From positions 496,001 through 560,000 of the forward strand of contig NZ_FNDK01000001.1 of the NCBI RefSeq assembly GCF_900099605.1: a DNA stretch of 64,000 nucleotides, read 5' to 3'. Numbering within the stretch: the first letter of the stretch is position 1; each line of letters begins with the position of its first letter. Both the position numbers and the translations under genes were made by a program. The notes beneath the pieces were generated by a model. It ran no database searches. It had not been told where the DNA came from and saw nothing but the letters and a program-made list of their open reading frames with translations. This DNA comes from Alteribacillus persepolensis. GTDB lineage: Bacteria; Bacillota; Bacilli; Bacillales; Marinococcaceae. This document shows, piece after piece, positions 54,027-63,574 of this stretch.

Positions 54027-55508
54027 TTATAAAATAATAGCTATTAATCCACCTGAACCCTCATTAATGATGCGTTCTAATGTCTCTTTTAGTTTATACC
54101 TTGCATTTTCAGGCATGAGCGACAATTTCGCTTGAATCCCTTCTCGGACAATGGAATTGAGCGAACGGCCGAAAATATCTGAATTCCAAATGCTGAGCGG
54201 ATTTTCCTCGAAATCCTGCATAAGATAGCGCACTAGTTCTTCGCTTTGTTTTTCCGTACCGATTATTGGCGCAAATTCCGATTCAACATCTACTTTTATC
54301 ATATGAATGGAAGGCGCTACCGCTTTTAAACGCACCCCAAAACGCGATCCTTGCCGGATAATTTCTGGTTCATCCAAGCTCATATCCGTTAATGCTGGAG
54401 CAGCAATGCCATACCCTGTTTGTTTCACCATTTTCAAAGCATCACTGACTTGGTCATACTCACTTTTTGCATATGCAAAGTCTTGCATTAATTGTAGTAA
54501 GTGGTCTTTGCCGCGTATTTCAACGCCAACAACTTCTTTTAACACTTGATCATATAAACGATCAGGTGCATATAAATCAATTTCAGCGATTCCCTGCCCC
54601 ATTTCAATTCCAGCCAGCCCTGCTTCTTCAATAAATTCGAATTCATTAGCAAATTGATGAACGACTCGATCGACATCACGCAGCCGCTTAATGTCTTTGA
54701 CGGTGTTGCGGACAGACTCCTCATATTCTTTTCGCAGCCAGTGATTTTCACGTAATACCATAACCCAGCTTGGCAAATTCACGTTTACTTCATGCACAGG
54801 AAACTCAAACAGCACTTCTCTTAACACATTATGAATATCGTGTTCGGTCATGCTCTCAATACTTAACGCCAACACAGGAATATCATGCGTTTCTGATAAC
54901 TCTTGACGGAGTGCTTCGGTTTCAGGATGGTGCGGCCTGACTGTATTGACAACCATAATAAATGGTTTCCCAACTTCTTTTAACTCTTCGACGACTCGCT
55001 CTTCCGCCTCTACATAATCCATTCGGGGGATGTCACCAATTGTACCGTCAGAGGTTACAACAACTCCCAGCGTCGAATGTTCTTGAATAACTTTGCGAGT
55101 GCCTATTTCAGCAGCTTCCTGAAACGGAATCGGCTCTTCATACCATGGAGTGTTAATCATCCGCGGTCCATTTTCATCTTCATACCCTTTTGCACCTTCT
55201 ACAGCATACCCTACACAATCAACCAGTCGTACATTAACTTCTAATCCCTCATCCACTTCCAAAGACACAGCGTTATTTGGGACGAATTTGGGCTCAGTCG
55301 TCATAATCGTTTTTCCGGCAGCACTTTGTGGCAGTTCATCTTTCGTGCGAGCTTTGTCTGCTTCACTTTCCATGTTTGGAAGAACAACCAGCTCCATAAA
55401 CTTTTTAATGAAAGTGGATTTACCGGTACGGACTGCCCCAACGACTCCAAGATAAATGTCTCCGCCGGTCCGCTCCGCGATATCTTTAAAGATATCAACC
55501 TTTTCCAC
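54027..55508 (-). CDS. spoIVA: Stage IV sporulation protein A, spore coat ATPase
   Basis: Forms the basement layer of the spore coat around the forespore in the mother cell. The 493-residue protein is close to the B. subtilis one throughout: EKVDIFKDIAERTGG at the start, GAVRTGKSTF as P-loop, ENARYKLKETLERII and SGGLIAIIL at the end. GTG 55508 with AGGAGGGG upstream gives the family length; the ORF extends 12 codons further back. Sigma-E control is expected. Confidence 0.97.
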   Translation of the reverse strand: MEKVDIFKDIAERTGGDIYLGVVGAVRTGKSTFIKKFMELVVLPNMESEADKARTKDELPQSAAGKTIMTTEPKFVPNNAVSLEVDEGLEVNVRLVDCVGYAVEGAKGYEDENGPRMINTPWYEEPIPFQEAAEIGTRKVIQEHSTLGVVVTSDGTIGDIPRMDYVEAEERVVEELKEVGKPFIMVVNTVRPHHPETEALRQELSETHDIPVLALSIESMTEHDIHNVLREVLFEFPVHEVNVNLPSWVMVLRENHWLRKEYEESVRNTVKDIKRLRDVDRVVHQFANEFEFIEEAGLAGIEMGQGIAEIDLYAPDRLYDQVLKEVVGVEIRGKDHLLQLMQDFAYAKSEYDQVSDALKMVKQTGYGIAAPALTDMSLDEPEIIRQGSRFGVRLKAVAPSIHMIKVDVESEFAPIIGTEKQSEELVRYLMQDFEENPLSIWNSDIFGRSLNSIVREGIQAKLSLMPENARYKLKETLERIINEGSGGLIAIIL

Positions 55509-55549
55509 TAGATCCCCTCCTGTCAATATGAATTCCGATACCACTCTTG

Positions 55550-55557
55550 CATGTATG
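55550..55557 (-). promoter_or_regulatory. Possible sigma-E -10 element of spoIVA
   Basis: CATACATG on the minus strand, about 42 bases before GTG 55508, resembles the sigma-E -10 box (CATACAnT). The -35 side is not convincing. It is noted because spoIVA is a known sigma-E gene. Confidence 0.25.
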
Positions 55558-55691
55558 ACATTATATGTTTATGTTCATGTCTGGCGGATATGACTTGCTC
55601 ATCTCTACTTATGCTTTGAGTCGGCTATCTATGCGTACCTCGGAATACATATTTCATTGAATTGGTATACAGCTTATGTCATCTCACAATG

Positions 55692-55724
55692 AAAAAGACC
55701 CTTTTTTCATAGAAAAAAGGGTCT
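55692..55724 (-). terminator. Terminator after yphF
   Basis: AGACCCTTTTTT (55696-55707) pairs with AAAAAAGGGTCT (55713-55724) over a 5-base loop. The minus strand continues with TTTT. The stem overlaps the stop codon of yphF. Confidence 0.85.
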
Positions 55725-56445
55725 ATTCTTCCATCTTTTGCTTAAAGACAGGCTCATGGTTTTCATCAATCGTATACGGCACGGAATAAGCCGGAACAAT
55801 TGGAGAATGTTCTGTTAGTATATTTCTAATATCATCACCTGGGCGGTAGGAATGGTCATATTCCCGGAGAAAAATATTTAAATCAATGCTGTAATCAATA
55901 AAAATATTACCATGCTCGTCCATAATAAGCGGTAAATATGTGTCATTATATGGGCTTTCCACTTGAGGATCGCGATGATAATCGAGCTTTTCCATATCAA
56001 TAGAATACACATTCGGTCCAATTGGTTCTTTCACCGGAGTAAAACCATGCTCGCTTATATAACTCTGTACCGCCCTCTGCAGTTCCTGAATTTCTCTCAT
56101 AATACGCAGGTCAATCACTTTGACTTCGGGTTCATCTTCAGGGTTAATCAAAACATACTGATAAAAACCGCCATTTTCAAACGAGTTTCCAGGCGGCTCC
56201 TGCAAATAGCGCGGCATCAATTCATTAAAATCGACGACATATTTCTGATAAATGGGTGTGTCTTGGTCTTTTGTCCGAATAGGAAGAACGTTGTGGTCAC
56301 TCTGATATTGATCCACGGCTTGCTGAACGGAAGTAAGTTGTGTTTCATAAGGCACTTGATTTTCCGCTCTTCGCTCATCTGGAAACATACATCCTGTTAA
56401 CATCAGCAGGCAAGACACACATGACAACAATAAAACCTTTCGCAA
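55723..56445 (-). CDS. yphF: Lipoprotein YphF
   Basis: The 240-residue protein has a lipoprotein signal: a basic start, the hydrophobic KVLLLSCVSCLLMLTGC and a lipobox LTGC whose Cys is the likely lipid anchor. The extracytoplasmic part has no recognised enzyme motif. TTG 56445 has GGAGGTG 5 bases upstream and places the lipobox about 18 residues in. In B. subtilis yphF also lies next to spoIVA. Function is unknown. Confidence 0.82.
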   Translation of the reverse strand: MRKVLLLSCVSCLLMLTGCMFPDERRAENQVPYETQLTSVQQAVDQYQSDHNVLPIRTKDQDTPIYQKYVVDFNELMPRYLQEPPGNSFENGGFYQYVLINPEDEPEVKVIDLRIMREIQELQRAVQSYISEHGFTPVKEPIGPNVYSIDMEKLDYHRDPQVESPYNDTYLPLIMDEHGNIFIDYSIDLNIFLREYDHSYRPGDDIRNILTEHSPIVPAYSVPYTIDENHEPVFKQKMEE

Positions 56446-56494
56446 TACTGCACCTCCAAACCATCCCATCATCACATGCAAAACCACTCGCACT

Positions 56495-56689
56495 TTACTC
56501 TGCCAACGGTCCTCTAATCACAACCATAAATACAATCAACCCTGCCACAACAAGGCATAAAAACGATATTACAAGCAAAAGCACCCGCCAAAAACTTGGC
56601 AGCTTTTGCGATAAAACGGTCAGTCCTGCTGAGACAAACATTAAAAATAGACCGAAAAACGAGAACCACATATTTTGAAGCGCTGTCAT
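56495..56689 (-). CDS. yphE: Small membrane protein YphE (DUF2768)
   Basis: A 64-residue protein with two membrane spans (about 7-28 and 35-58) joined by a short basic loop. The MWFSFFGLFLMFVSA start fits DUF2768. The SD GGAGGAG lies 7 bases before ATG 56689. It precedes yphF by 49 bases and is likely in its transcript. Function is unknown. Confidence 0.8.
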   Translation of the reverse strand: MTALQNMWFSFFGLFLMFVSAGLTVLSQKLPSFWRVLLLVISFLCLVVAGLIVFMVVIRGPLAE

Positions 56690-57007
56690 ATCTTGTCTCC
56701 TCCTTTAATACCGTTCATATTATAACATAGGGCGTCTGTCATGCATGCAAGTCATTTGGTTGTTCAACAATTTGTAATACACACCTTACTGCCGAATTTT
56801 CAGTTCATCGTCTGTTATGTAAAAATACCGCATCCTTTACATACGCACCAAAAACCAGCTGAACCGGGGCTGATCCAGCTGGCTTCGCTATATTCTTTCC
56901 GTTTTTCCAACAGCCTTTATTCTATTCTTTTTACTGTATTCATAAAGAGGTCCATTGGAATGAGCATATGCCTTTGCTTCACAAAGAAAATTTAAAAAAA
57001 TTTTACA
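56690..57007. other. 318-base gap between spoVIF and yphE
   Basis: No gene is supported here. It contains the spoVIF terminator (56851-56882). The minus strand should hold the yphE promoter, but I see no clear sigma-A or sporulation-type box. Confidence 0.5.
56851..56882 (-). terminator. Terminator after spoVIF
   Basis: On the minus strand CCAGCTGG (56882-56875) pairs with CAGCTGG (56861-56855) over a 13-base loop and is followed by TTTT. Confidence 0.75.
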
Positions 57008-57274
57008 TTATCTTGACTGAAACCACTTATTTAAGGAAGACAAATCGAAAGGAATATTATTGTTCACAATCGCCTTGACGAGTTCATCTTCTTGCTTTTT
57101 TGACACAGATTTTCCTGCCAGTCTGCTAACATCGGAAATCACGCGGCGTACTGTCTGTTCGTCTTGAAAATCAGCTCCATTTAAAGATTGTACAAGTTTG
57201 AACAGATCTTCTTGTTTTACGTTCGTTTTCTTTTCAATTTGGTCAAAAAACGAATCGTTTTGACGATGTCGCAT
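57008..57274 (-). CDS. spoVIF: Stage VI sporulation protein F
   Basis: The 88-residue protein matches the SpoVIF family, involved in late coat assembly and heat resistance: FFDQIEKKTNVKQEDLFKLVQSL, DEQTVRRVISDVSRLAGKSVSKKQEDELVKAIVN and the end LNKWF. The start is ATG 57274 with GGGAGG 9 bases upstream, not 57295. In B. subtilis the named gene (yjcC) is elsewhere, so this may be the paralogue found beside gpsA. Confidence 0.82.
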   Translation of the reverse strand: MRHRQNDSFFDQIEKKTNVKQEDLFKLVQSLNGADFQDEQTVRRVISDVSRLAGKSVSKKQEDELVKAIVNNNIPFDLSSLNKWFQSR

Positions 57275-57362
57275 GTAACAGCCTCCCTTAATCACTATTC
57301 AAATTATCCTATGCATGATTAAAGAAGGCGTGCGCATGTTTCTTTTATGATTTATCATCTAT

Positions 57363-58427
57363 CTATTCGCTGCACTCCTGCCATTTTTCGTGAAATTCAT
57401 GACCTAATAGCAGCGACACATTTTCTACCTCATGTTTCTTTACCCGCCCCATCAATTGATTGGCTGCTTCTTTCGGATCTTTTCCTTCAAATAACACGTG
57501 AAACAATGCTTCTGTTATCGGCATTTCCACATCTAACTGTTTGGACAGTTCATGGACCGCTTTTGTTGTCCTGACTCCTTCAACAACCATGTTCATTTCT
57601 TCTAACACAGCATCAAGCTCTTTTCCTGTGCCGAGTTTGTAACCAGCCCGCCAGTTTCGGCTGTGTTTGCTTGTGCATGTCACAATTAAATCTCCCAACC
57701 CCGATAATCCAGTGAAAGTAAGCGGATTCGCGCCAAGTTTGATGCCTAATCGTGCAATCTCAGCCAACCCCCTTGTCATCAAGGCAGCTTTTGCATTATC
57801 TCCATAACCCAATCCATCCGTCAAACCAATTCCAAGCGCAATAACATTCTTTAATGCGCCCCCCATTTCCACGCCAATTAAATCTTCATTTGTATAGACA
57901 CGAAAATGTTGGTTCATTAACAATTCTTGAACTTCTGAAGCAGCATCAATCACGTGTGATGATGCGGTAATAGTCGTCGGCTGTTTTTCGCATACTTCCT
58001 CCGCATGGCTTGGACCAGACAATACCACGGTAGCACGCCCTTGCTCGTCATTTAACTCTTCATCCATCATTTCCGATATTCGTTTCGAGGTTCCTGGCTC
58101 AATACCTTTAGATGCATGAATGAGGATGTGATGTTTTTGTATGAACGGCTTTAACCGTTTCATTGTATCTCGAATTGCTTTGGTTGGCACAACAAGAAGA
58201 ATGTACTGAGTACCTTCTGCACAAACACGAATATCTGTGGATGCCTGTATCGATGACGGCAAAGAAAAACCTGGCAGATAAGCTTCATTCGTGTGAGAAT
58301 GGTTGATTTCACTTGCTTGTTCCTGCCGTCTTGTCCATATCTTTACTTGATGGCCATTATCGGCTAGAACCGCGGCAAGTGCTGTGCCCCAGCTTCCCGC
58401 CCCTGCGACCATAATATTTTGTTTCAT
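57363..58427 (-). CDS. gpsA: NAD(P)-dependent glycerol-3-phosphate dehydrogenase
   Basis: Makes sn-glycerol 3-phosphate for phospholipids. The 354-residue protein has GAGSWGTALAAVLADNGH, SGPSHAEEV, GGALKNVIALGIG with catalytic Lys, and LSGLGDLIVTCTSKHSRNW. The SD GGGGGG lies just before ATG 58427. It acts with plsY, 29 bases upstream, so the two steps toward lysophosphatidate are side by side. Confidence 0.97.
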   Translation of the reverse strand: MKQNIMVAGAGSWGTALAAVLADNGHQVKIWTRRQEQASEINHSHTNEAYLPGFSLPSSIQASTDIRVCAEGTQYILLVVPTKAIRDTMKRLKPFIQKHHILIHASKGIEPGTSKRISEMMDEELNDEQGRATVVLSGPSHAEEVCEKQPTTITASSHVIDAASEVQELLMNQHFRVYTNEDLIGVEMGGALKNVIALGIGLTDGLGYGDNAKAALMTRGLAEIARLGIKLGANPLTFTGLSGLGDLIVTCTSKHSRNWRAGYKLGTGKELDAVLEEMNMVVEGVRTTKAVHELSKQLDVEMPITEALFHVLFEGKDPKEAANQLMGRVKKHEVENVSLLLGHEFHEKWQECSE

Positions 58428-58456
58428 GCTAGCCCCCCTCGTACATACTCTTTATG

Positions 58457-59098
58457 TTATTGTTTCCTTCCAATTTTACTTTCTGTCCCATTCACTAACC
58501 TTTGTACATTGGTACGGTGTTTCCACACAGAAATGACACCTAACAGTGCTGTTAAATAAAAATACGGACCGGGATGTCCGTAATAATCTTTCGTCACCCA
58601 AATGAAAACTGGTGTGAAAACAGCAAATATTAATGATCCCAGTGACACATAACGTGTAATGACAATGACTAAAATAGCGACAATGCCCACATATACAGCA
58701 GGAAAAAACACAAGACTTCCAACCACACCAATGGCTGTTGCTACGCCTTTTCCACCTTTAAAACCATAATATACCGGCCAGTTATGCCCTAAAATGGCAG
58801 CAAGCCCTGCTGCTGCAGGAGCAAGCCCTTCCCATTCTCCTAACGGTGTAATAGCAGGTAAAAATCCCATCATTTCTAACCATTTGGCCAGCCAAACAGC
58901 AACAATCCCTTTTGCTATATCAAGGCTCAGCACTAAAATGGCCGGCCCTTTCCCCAACACCCTTAAAATATTGGTAGCCCCTGCATTGCCGCTTCCATGC
59001 TGGCGTATATCAATTTTCATAATCTTTCTTGCCACGACATAACTAAAGCTAATGGATCCTAATAAATAAGCAGCAATGACTGAAACAATTAATTCCAT
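58457..59098 (-). CDS. plsY: Glycerol-3-phosphate acyltransferase PlsY
   Basis: Moves acyl from acyl-phosphate to glycerol 3-phosphate. The 213-residue membrane protein has about five spans and the three PlsY motifs: GSGNAGATNILRVLGK, GHNWPVYYGFKGGKGVAT and the VWKHRTNVQRLVNGTE end. It stands between der and gpsA; in B. subtilis plsY (yneS) is elsewhere. plsC further along completes the pathway. Confidence 0.97.
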   Translation of the reverse strand: MELIVSVIAAYLLGSISFSYVVARKIMKIDIRQHGSGNAGATNILRVLGKGPAILVLSLDIAKGIVAVWLAKWLEMMGFLPAITPLGEWEGLAPAAAGLAAILGHNWPVYYGFKGGKGVATAIGVVGSLVFFPAVYVGIVAILVIVITRYVSLGSLIFAVFTPVFIWVTKDYYGHPGPYFYLTALLGVISVWKHRTNVQRLVNGTESKIGRKQ

Positions 59099-59134
59099 CT
59101 CTCCTGTTCCCCCGATTAATAGTTTATCTCTATT

Positions 59135-60448
59135 TTACTCGTTCTTTTGTCTAGGTATAATTTTAAGCGGTGTTCCTTCAAAATGAAAGGCTTCTCTCAG
59201 TTTATTTTCCAAATAACGCCGATAGGAAAAATGTAAAAGCTCTGGGTCGTTCACAAACAATACGATGGCCGGCGGTGCTACTGCTACTTGCGTTGCATAG
59301 TTAATTCTTAATCGCCGGTTGTTTTCTGTCGGTGTCGGATTCATCACAACAGCATCCATCACCACATCGTTTAACACATTTGTCGGAACGCGCAAATTAT
59401 GGTTGTCAGCTGCTTGTTTTACTGCTGGGAGCAGATGCTGCAGCCGATGCTTTGTTGTGGCTGATAAATAAAGGACGGGAGCATAAGATAGAAACTGAAA
59501 TTCATCACGAATTTTTTCAGTGAACTGAGCCATCGTTCTATCGTCTTTTTCCACCACATCCCATTTGTTTACAACAATAATCAACGCCCGTCCTGCTTCA
59601 TGAGCATAACCAGCAATTCTTTTATCTTGCTCCCGAATGCCTTCCTCTCCATTGATGACCATTAATACCACGTCCGTGCGCTCCATCGCTTTTAATGCTC
59701 GCAGCACACTGTATTTTTCCGTTGTCTCATATACCTTTCCTTTTTTACGCATGCCAGCTGTATCAATAATCACATATTCCTGGCCATCCTTTTCAAAAAC
59801 CGTGTCCACAGCATCACGCGTCGTTCCCGGGATATCACTGACAATCACTCTCTCTTCGCCAAGAACAGCGTTTACTAGCGAGGACTTACCTACATTAGGC
59901 CGGCCAATGACAGCCATTCGAATCGTATCTTCTTCATAACCTTCCTCCTCATCATCAGGAAAGTGGTGGACGACCTCGTCTAATAAATCCCCCAATCCTA
60001 ATCCATGTGCACCGGATATACCAAACACCTCACCAGTTCCAAGTGCATAAAACTCATAAATATTATCTTTCATTTCAACGTTATCAATTTTATTAACACC
60101 TAAAACGATTGGTTTTTTTGAACGGTGCAGCATAGAAGCCACTTCTTCATCAGCTCCTGTCACTCCATCTCTTCCATTGGTGAGGAACATAATAACATCC
60201 GCTTCATCAATAGCGATCTGCGCCTGCTCTCGCATTTGTTCTAAAAGCGGCTCATTGCCGATTTCAATGCCGCCGGTGTCAATAATATAAAATTCCCGGT
60301 TTAACCATTCTGCTTTACTGTAAATACGATCCCTTGTAACACCGGGAACATCTTCTACAATTGCCTGCCTTTCTCCCACGATTCGATTAAAGATAGTAGA
60401 TTTACCTACGTTAGGCCGACCTACAATTGCCACTACTGGTTTTGACAT
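59135..60448 (-). CDS. der: GTPase Der (EngA), ribosome assembly
   Basis: Double-GTPase needed for 50S subunit assembly. The 437-residue protein has two P-loops ([12 protein letters not shown] and [12 protein letters not shown]), two DT(A/P)G motifs and NKID and NKWD, then the KH-like C-terminal domain ([41 protein letters not shown]). Start ATG 60448 has AAAGGAAGAAAGCA upstream; the longer 60481 reading is unlikely. Length equals the B. subtilis protein. Confidence 0.97.
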   Translation of the reverse strand: MSKPVVAIVGRPNVGKSTIFNRIVGERQAIVEDVPGVTRDRIYSKAEWLNREFYIIDTGGIEIGNEPLLEQMREQAQIAIDEADVIMFLTNGRDGVTGADEEVASMLHRSKKPIVLGVNKIDNVEMKDNIYEFYALGTGEVFGISGAHGLGLGDLLDEVVHHFPDDEEEGYEEDTIRMAVIGRPNVGKSSLVNAVLGEERVIVSDIPGTTRDAVDTVFEKDGQEYVIIDTAGMRKKGKVYETTEKYSVLRALKAMERTDVVLMVINGEEGIREQDKRIAGYAHEAGRALIIVVNKWDVVEKDDRTMAQFTEKIRDEFQFLSYAPVLYLSATTKHRLQHLLPAVKQAADNHNLRVPTNVLNDVVMDAVVMNPTPTENNRRLRINYATQVAVAPPAIVLFVNDPELLHFSYRRYLENKLREAFHFEGTPLKIIPRQKNE

Positions 60449-60510
60449 TGCTTTCTTCCTTTCTCCCTGACAAATAAACATACAGCCATGTTTTTATGTT
60501 TTTGTATTTA

Positions 60511-60538
60511 GAAAGAACCCGGCTCTCTTGCCGAGTTC
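60511..60538 (-). terminator. Terminator between yphA and der
   Basis: On the minus strand GAACTCGGC (60538-60530) and GCCGGGTTC (60523-60515) pair over a 6-base loop and are followed by TTTC. It lies 51 bases past the yphA stop and ahead of der. Confidence 0.75.
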
Positions 60539-60589
60539 AGTTATTTGTCACATTCATGCAACAACTTGTATATTCTAGCAGAATTGCCT

Positions 60590-61192
60590 CTATCCAGGCA
60601 AGTTCGAACCCGATGGTGAAACAACTCCATTAACGAAAGAAAACATTTTATATAGCAAGTGAATACCATACATCACCGCAACTAATGTCATTATATAGTT
60701 CAGAAAAAAAATTTCGCCTAAATAAATAGCTGATGAAAACGGAAACAGATGAATCTGGCAGACAATTTCCCCACAGCAAGAAGCAATAACAGCACAAATG
60801 ATGCGTTCTCTCAATGAAGAGAAAAACAACCAGAAAATAAACCCAAAACAAATGACATACGTGACAAAGCGGCCAAATAAAAAAACAACGGGTTCATACC
60901 ATTCAATGAAACGAAATGCAGCAAACAAAAAAGAAAAGCTCAGTGATAACAACAGGACTTTCCATTTCCTTATCAAAGACAGTGAACATAGAGCAAAAAA
61001 AGCTGCTGCCAGTAAAAAGACAAATACCGGCTTGACCGTCCAATGGGCGACAGAAAACTCCATTGGAAAGAGAATAATCATCATAAGTAAACACCAAGCT
61101 GACAAAAAACGGTGGGTATTTTGTTTTTTTACAAGAAACGTTTGAATCATCCACAAATACCAGCTAATAATTAGAAACATTACACTTCCCAT
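60590..61192 (-). CDS. yphA: YphA family membrane protein
   Basis: The 200-residue hydrophobic protein has about seven membrane spans and no obvious catalytic motif. Its place between der and fni and its length match yphA of B. subtilis, whose function is unknown. The gene has AAGGAAAAA before ATG 61192. An internal second ATG (MFLIISWY) is an alternative start. Confidence 0.78.
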   Translation of the reverse strand: MGSVMFLIISWYLWMIQTFLVKKQNTHRFLSAWCLLMMIILFPMEFSVAHWTVKPVFVFLLAAAFFALCSLSLIRKWKVLLLSLSFSFLFAAFRFIEWYEPVVFLFGRFVTYVICFGFIFWLFFSSLRERIICAVIASCCGEIVCQIHLFPFSSAIYLGEIFFLNYIMTLVAVMYGIHLLYKMFSFVNGVVSPSGSNLPG

Positions 61193-61243
61193 TTTTTTCC
61201 TTTTTTCTACTCAGTGTACCCATCTTTACATTATGTATACCTC

Positions 61244-62305
61244 TTATTCTTTTTTGCGTCTACTGTAGGAAGAGACATGGATCCCTCTGTCCAAAAGCCA
61301 ATCTCGTGTTCTGCCGGTAATAACGAGCGGCACACTTTGTAACTGCTGTATGCTGTCTGCCCCCAGTGCTGCCATGATGATTGTTAGTTCATGAAGACAG
61401 TGCTGAATATAGCGTTCGGCTTTTTCTTTTCCGCCATCATTTGCAGCAGCTAATACTCTGCCAGCTATCCCACAAGCATCTGCTCCTAAAGCAATGGCTT
61501 TTGCTAAATCATAGCCGTCCCTTATACCCCCAGAACCAATAACAGATAGTTCTTTTGAAGCGGAATGAACGGCTTCTGCGAGCGACACAGCCGTAGACAG
61601 CCCCCACTCATTAAAAAATGAATAAGGCTCTTCTCTCCTTTGATTTTCAATCACCGCAAAGTTGGTCCCGCCTTTCCCACCGATATCAACAGCGGCAGCA
61701 CCTGTCTCTTTTAAAGCTTTCACTGCTTCAGAAGAGACTCCAAAGCCTACCTCTTTTACAATAACGGGCACTTCTAGCGATGAAGAAATATGTGCAATAG
61801 TCTCTAACGCTCCTTGAAAGTCCCTGTCTCCTTCGGGCATGACCAGCTCCTGGATAACATTCAAGTGTATTTGCAATGCGTCCGCTTCTACCATATCCAC
61901 GGCACGCTTTGCCTGATCGAGCGTCAATTCACTGCCTAAATTAGCAAATATCAGTCCTTTTTGATTCACTTTCCGAACAATGCTGTACGTTCGTTTTACG
62001 GCCGGATCTTTGAAAGCCGCCATTTGCGAGCCAACAGCCATCGCTGTTCCACTATCTCTTGCACACGCAGCAAGACTTTCATTGATGCGCTCTGTTTCTT
62101 TATCACCGCCGCCTGTCATAGCATTAATAATAATCGGCGAACTTAACATAAGTTCGCCGATAGAAACAGAGAGATTGATTTGTGAAACGGAGGTCTCCGG
62201 CAAGCTGTTATGAACGAAACGGACATCATCAAAGCTATTGCTGTTTTCTGTAACGCTATTTAAAGCGTGTTGAATATGATCCTTCTTTCGTTCCGCACGA
62301 GACAC
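61244..62305 (-). CDS. fni: Type 2 isopentenyl-diphosphate delta-isomerase
   Basis: FMN-dependent isomerase that makes dimethylallyl diphosphate, feeding the HepS/HepT chain. The 353-residue barrel has RKKDHIQHAL, INAMTGGG, MAVGSQ, QIHLNVIQELVMPEGDR, GFGVSSEAV, DIGGKGGTNFAVIE and GSGGIRDG. The start is GTG 62305; AAGGAG is 12 bases upstream, rather far. It lies 16 bases downstream of the S1-domain gene. Confidence 0.95.
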   Translation of the reverse strand: MSRAERKKDHIQHALNSVTENSNSFDDVRFVHNSLPETSVSQINLSVSIGELMLSSPIIINAMTGGGDKETERINESLAACARDSGTAMAVGSQMAAFKDPAVKRTYSIVRKVNQKGLIFANLGSELTLDQAKRAVDMVEADALQIHLNVIQELVMPEGDRDFQGALETIAHISSSLEVPVIVKEVGFGVSSEAVKALKETGAAAVDIGGKGGTNFAVIENQRREEPYSFFNEWGLSTAVSLAEAVHSASKELSVIGSGGIRDGYDLAKAIALGADACGIAGRVLAAANDGGKEKAERYIQHCLHELTIIMAALGADSIQQLQSVPLVITGRTRDWLLDRGIHVSSYSRRKKE

Positions 62306-62321
62306 GTTACAATCAAACTCC

Positions 62322-63476
62322 TTATTTTTTATATTTTTTTAATTGATCTCCAATCATATCTCCTAGTGAAAATCCAGAGTGATCTTCTTCTGGTGCTTCA
62401 TATTCCTGCTGTACTTTTTCATCTGGTGTATCTTCTTTTTCTAACTCACGAATGCTAAGCGAAATCCGTTGTTCCGATGGATTAATATCAAGAATTTTTG
62501 CTTTTACAGACTGTCCTTCTTCTAGCACTTCACCTGGGGTGCCGATATGTCGATTAGCGATTTGGGAAATGTGAACTAATCCTTCTACACCCGGTGCTAC
62601 TTCTACAAATGCTCCAAAGGAAACTAAGCGTTTTACTTGCCCTTCGATGATATCACCTGGTTCAAACTGGCCTTCAATCGTTGTCCAAGGCCCCGGAAGC
62701 GTTTCTTTAATTGATAAAGATACACGTTCGCTTTCCGTGTCAACCGCTAAAATTTTCACATCGATTTCGTCGCCTTCTTTCACAATCTCACCTGGAGATT
62801 CTACGCGGTGATGTGCCATTTGGGAAATATGAACTAGTCCGTCTACACCGCCGATGTCTACAAAAGCACCGAAATCAGTGAGGCGCTGCACAGTACCTTT
62901 GACAACGTCACCAACTTGTAAATTTTCCAGCAGCTCTTTTTTCTTTTGTTCTGCTTCTTCATCAAGCACAGCACGTTGGGAGAGAATTAATTTGTTTTCT
63001 TCTGGATCAATTTCAGCTACTTTTAATCGCAGTGTTCTCCCCTTGTAGTCGCTGAAATCTTCTACGAAATGACGCTCTACCAGTGAAGCCGGAATGAAGC
63101 CGCGTACGCCAAGGTCGACAACAAGGCCGCCTTTCACTACTTCTGCCACTTCGGCTTCAATAATTTCGCCAGACTCATACTTTTCCTGCAGTTCTCCCCA
63201 TGCTTTATCAGCTAATGCGGCACGGCGAGACAATACAAGTTCGTCATCTTCTACTTTAATCACTTTTAACTCCAATTCATCTCCTACTTGCAATACATCA
63301 CTGACTTTTTCTACATGCAGGCTTGACAGTTCACTGATTGGGATTACAGCATCTACTTTATATCCAGCATCTGCATAGGCCTGTTTGTCCTCTACTTTTG
63401 TAATTTTACCGGTTACAAGATCACCTGCTTGAAGGTCTTGCATACCGACCAATTCATTGTTCATTTCATCCACCAT
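62322..63476 (-). CDS. ypfD: S1-domain RNA-binding protein (YpfD, RpsA-like)
   Basis: The 384-residue protein has four S1 domains in tandem (about 15-85, 100-165, 185-255 and 270-340, each near GxxVxGxVxxxxxFGxFV) and an acidic spacer before the end SGFSLGDMIGDQLKKYKK. Bacillus lacks a full ribosomal protein S1, and this shorter homologue may bind mRNA. I use ATG 63476 (MVDEMNNEL), with GGAGG 9 bases upstream; the ATG two codons earlier is only 3 bases from it. Confidence 0.93.
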   Translation of the reverse strand: MVDEMNNELVGMQDLQAGDLVTGKITKVEDKQAYADAGYKVDAVIPISELSSLHVEKVSDVLQVGDELELKVIKVEDDELVLSRRAALADKAWGELQEKYESGEIIEAEVAEVVKGGLVVDLGVRGFIPASLVERHFVEDFSDYKGRTLRLKVAEIDPEENKLILSQRAVLDEEAEQKKKELLENLQVGDVVKGTVQRLTDFGAFVDIGGVDGLVHISQMAHHRVESPGEIVKEGDEIDVKILAVDTESERVSLSIKETLPGPWTTIEGQFEPGDIIEGQVKRLVSFGAFVEVAPGVEGLVHISQIANRHIGTPGEVLEEGQSVKAKILDINPSEQRISLSIRELEKEDTPDEKVQQEYEAPEEDHSGFSLGDMIGDQLKKYKK

Positions 63477-63530
63477 TGACATTTGCCTCCTTACTTTCTT
63501 TAGGGAACATATACCTTAAACTAAATATAT

Positions 63531-63553
63531 AAATTCTTTAAACTAAAGAATTT
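63531..63553. repeat. Perfect AT-rich inverted repeat upstream of ypfD
   Basis: AAATTCTTTA (63531-63540) and TAAAGAATTT (63544-63553) are 10-base arms with 3 bases between. On the minus strand the repeat TTTAGTTTAA occurs twice nearby (63548-63539 and a second copy at 63526-63517). It lies between the plsC stop and the ypfD start and may be a weak terminator or an operator. Confidence 0.5.
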
Positions 63554-63574
63554 ACCTCACATTCAATGAAGATC

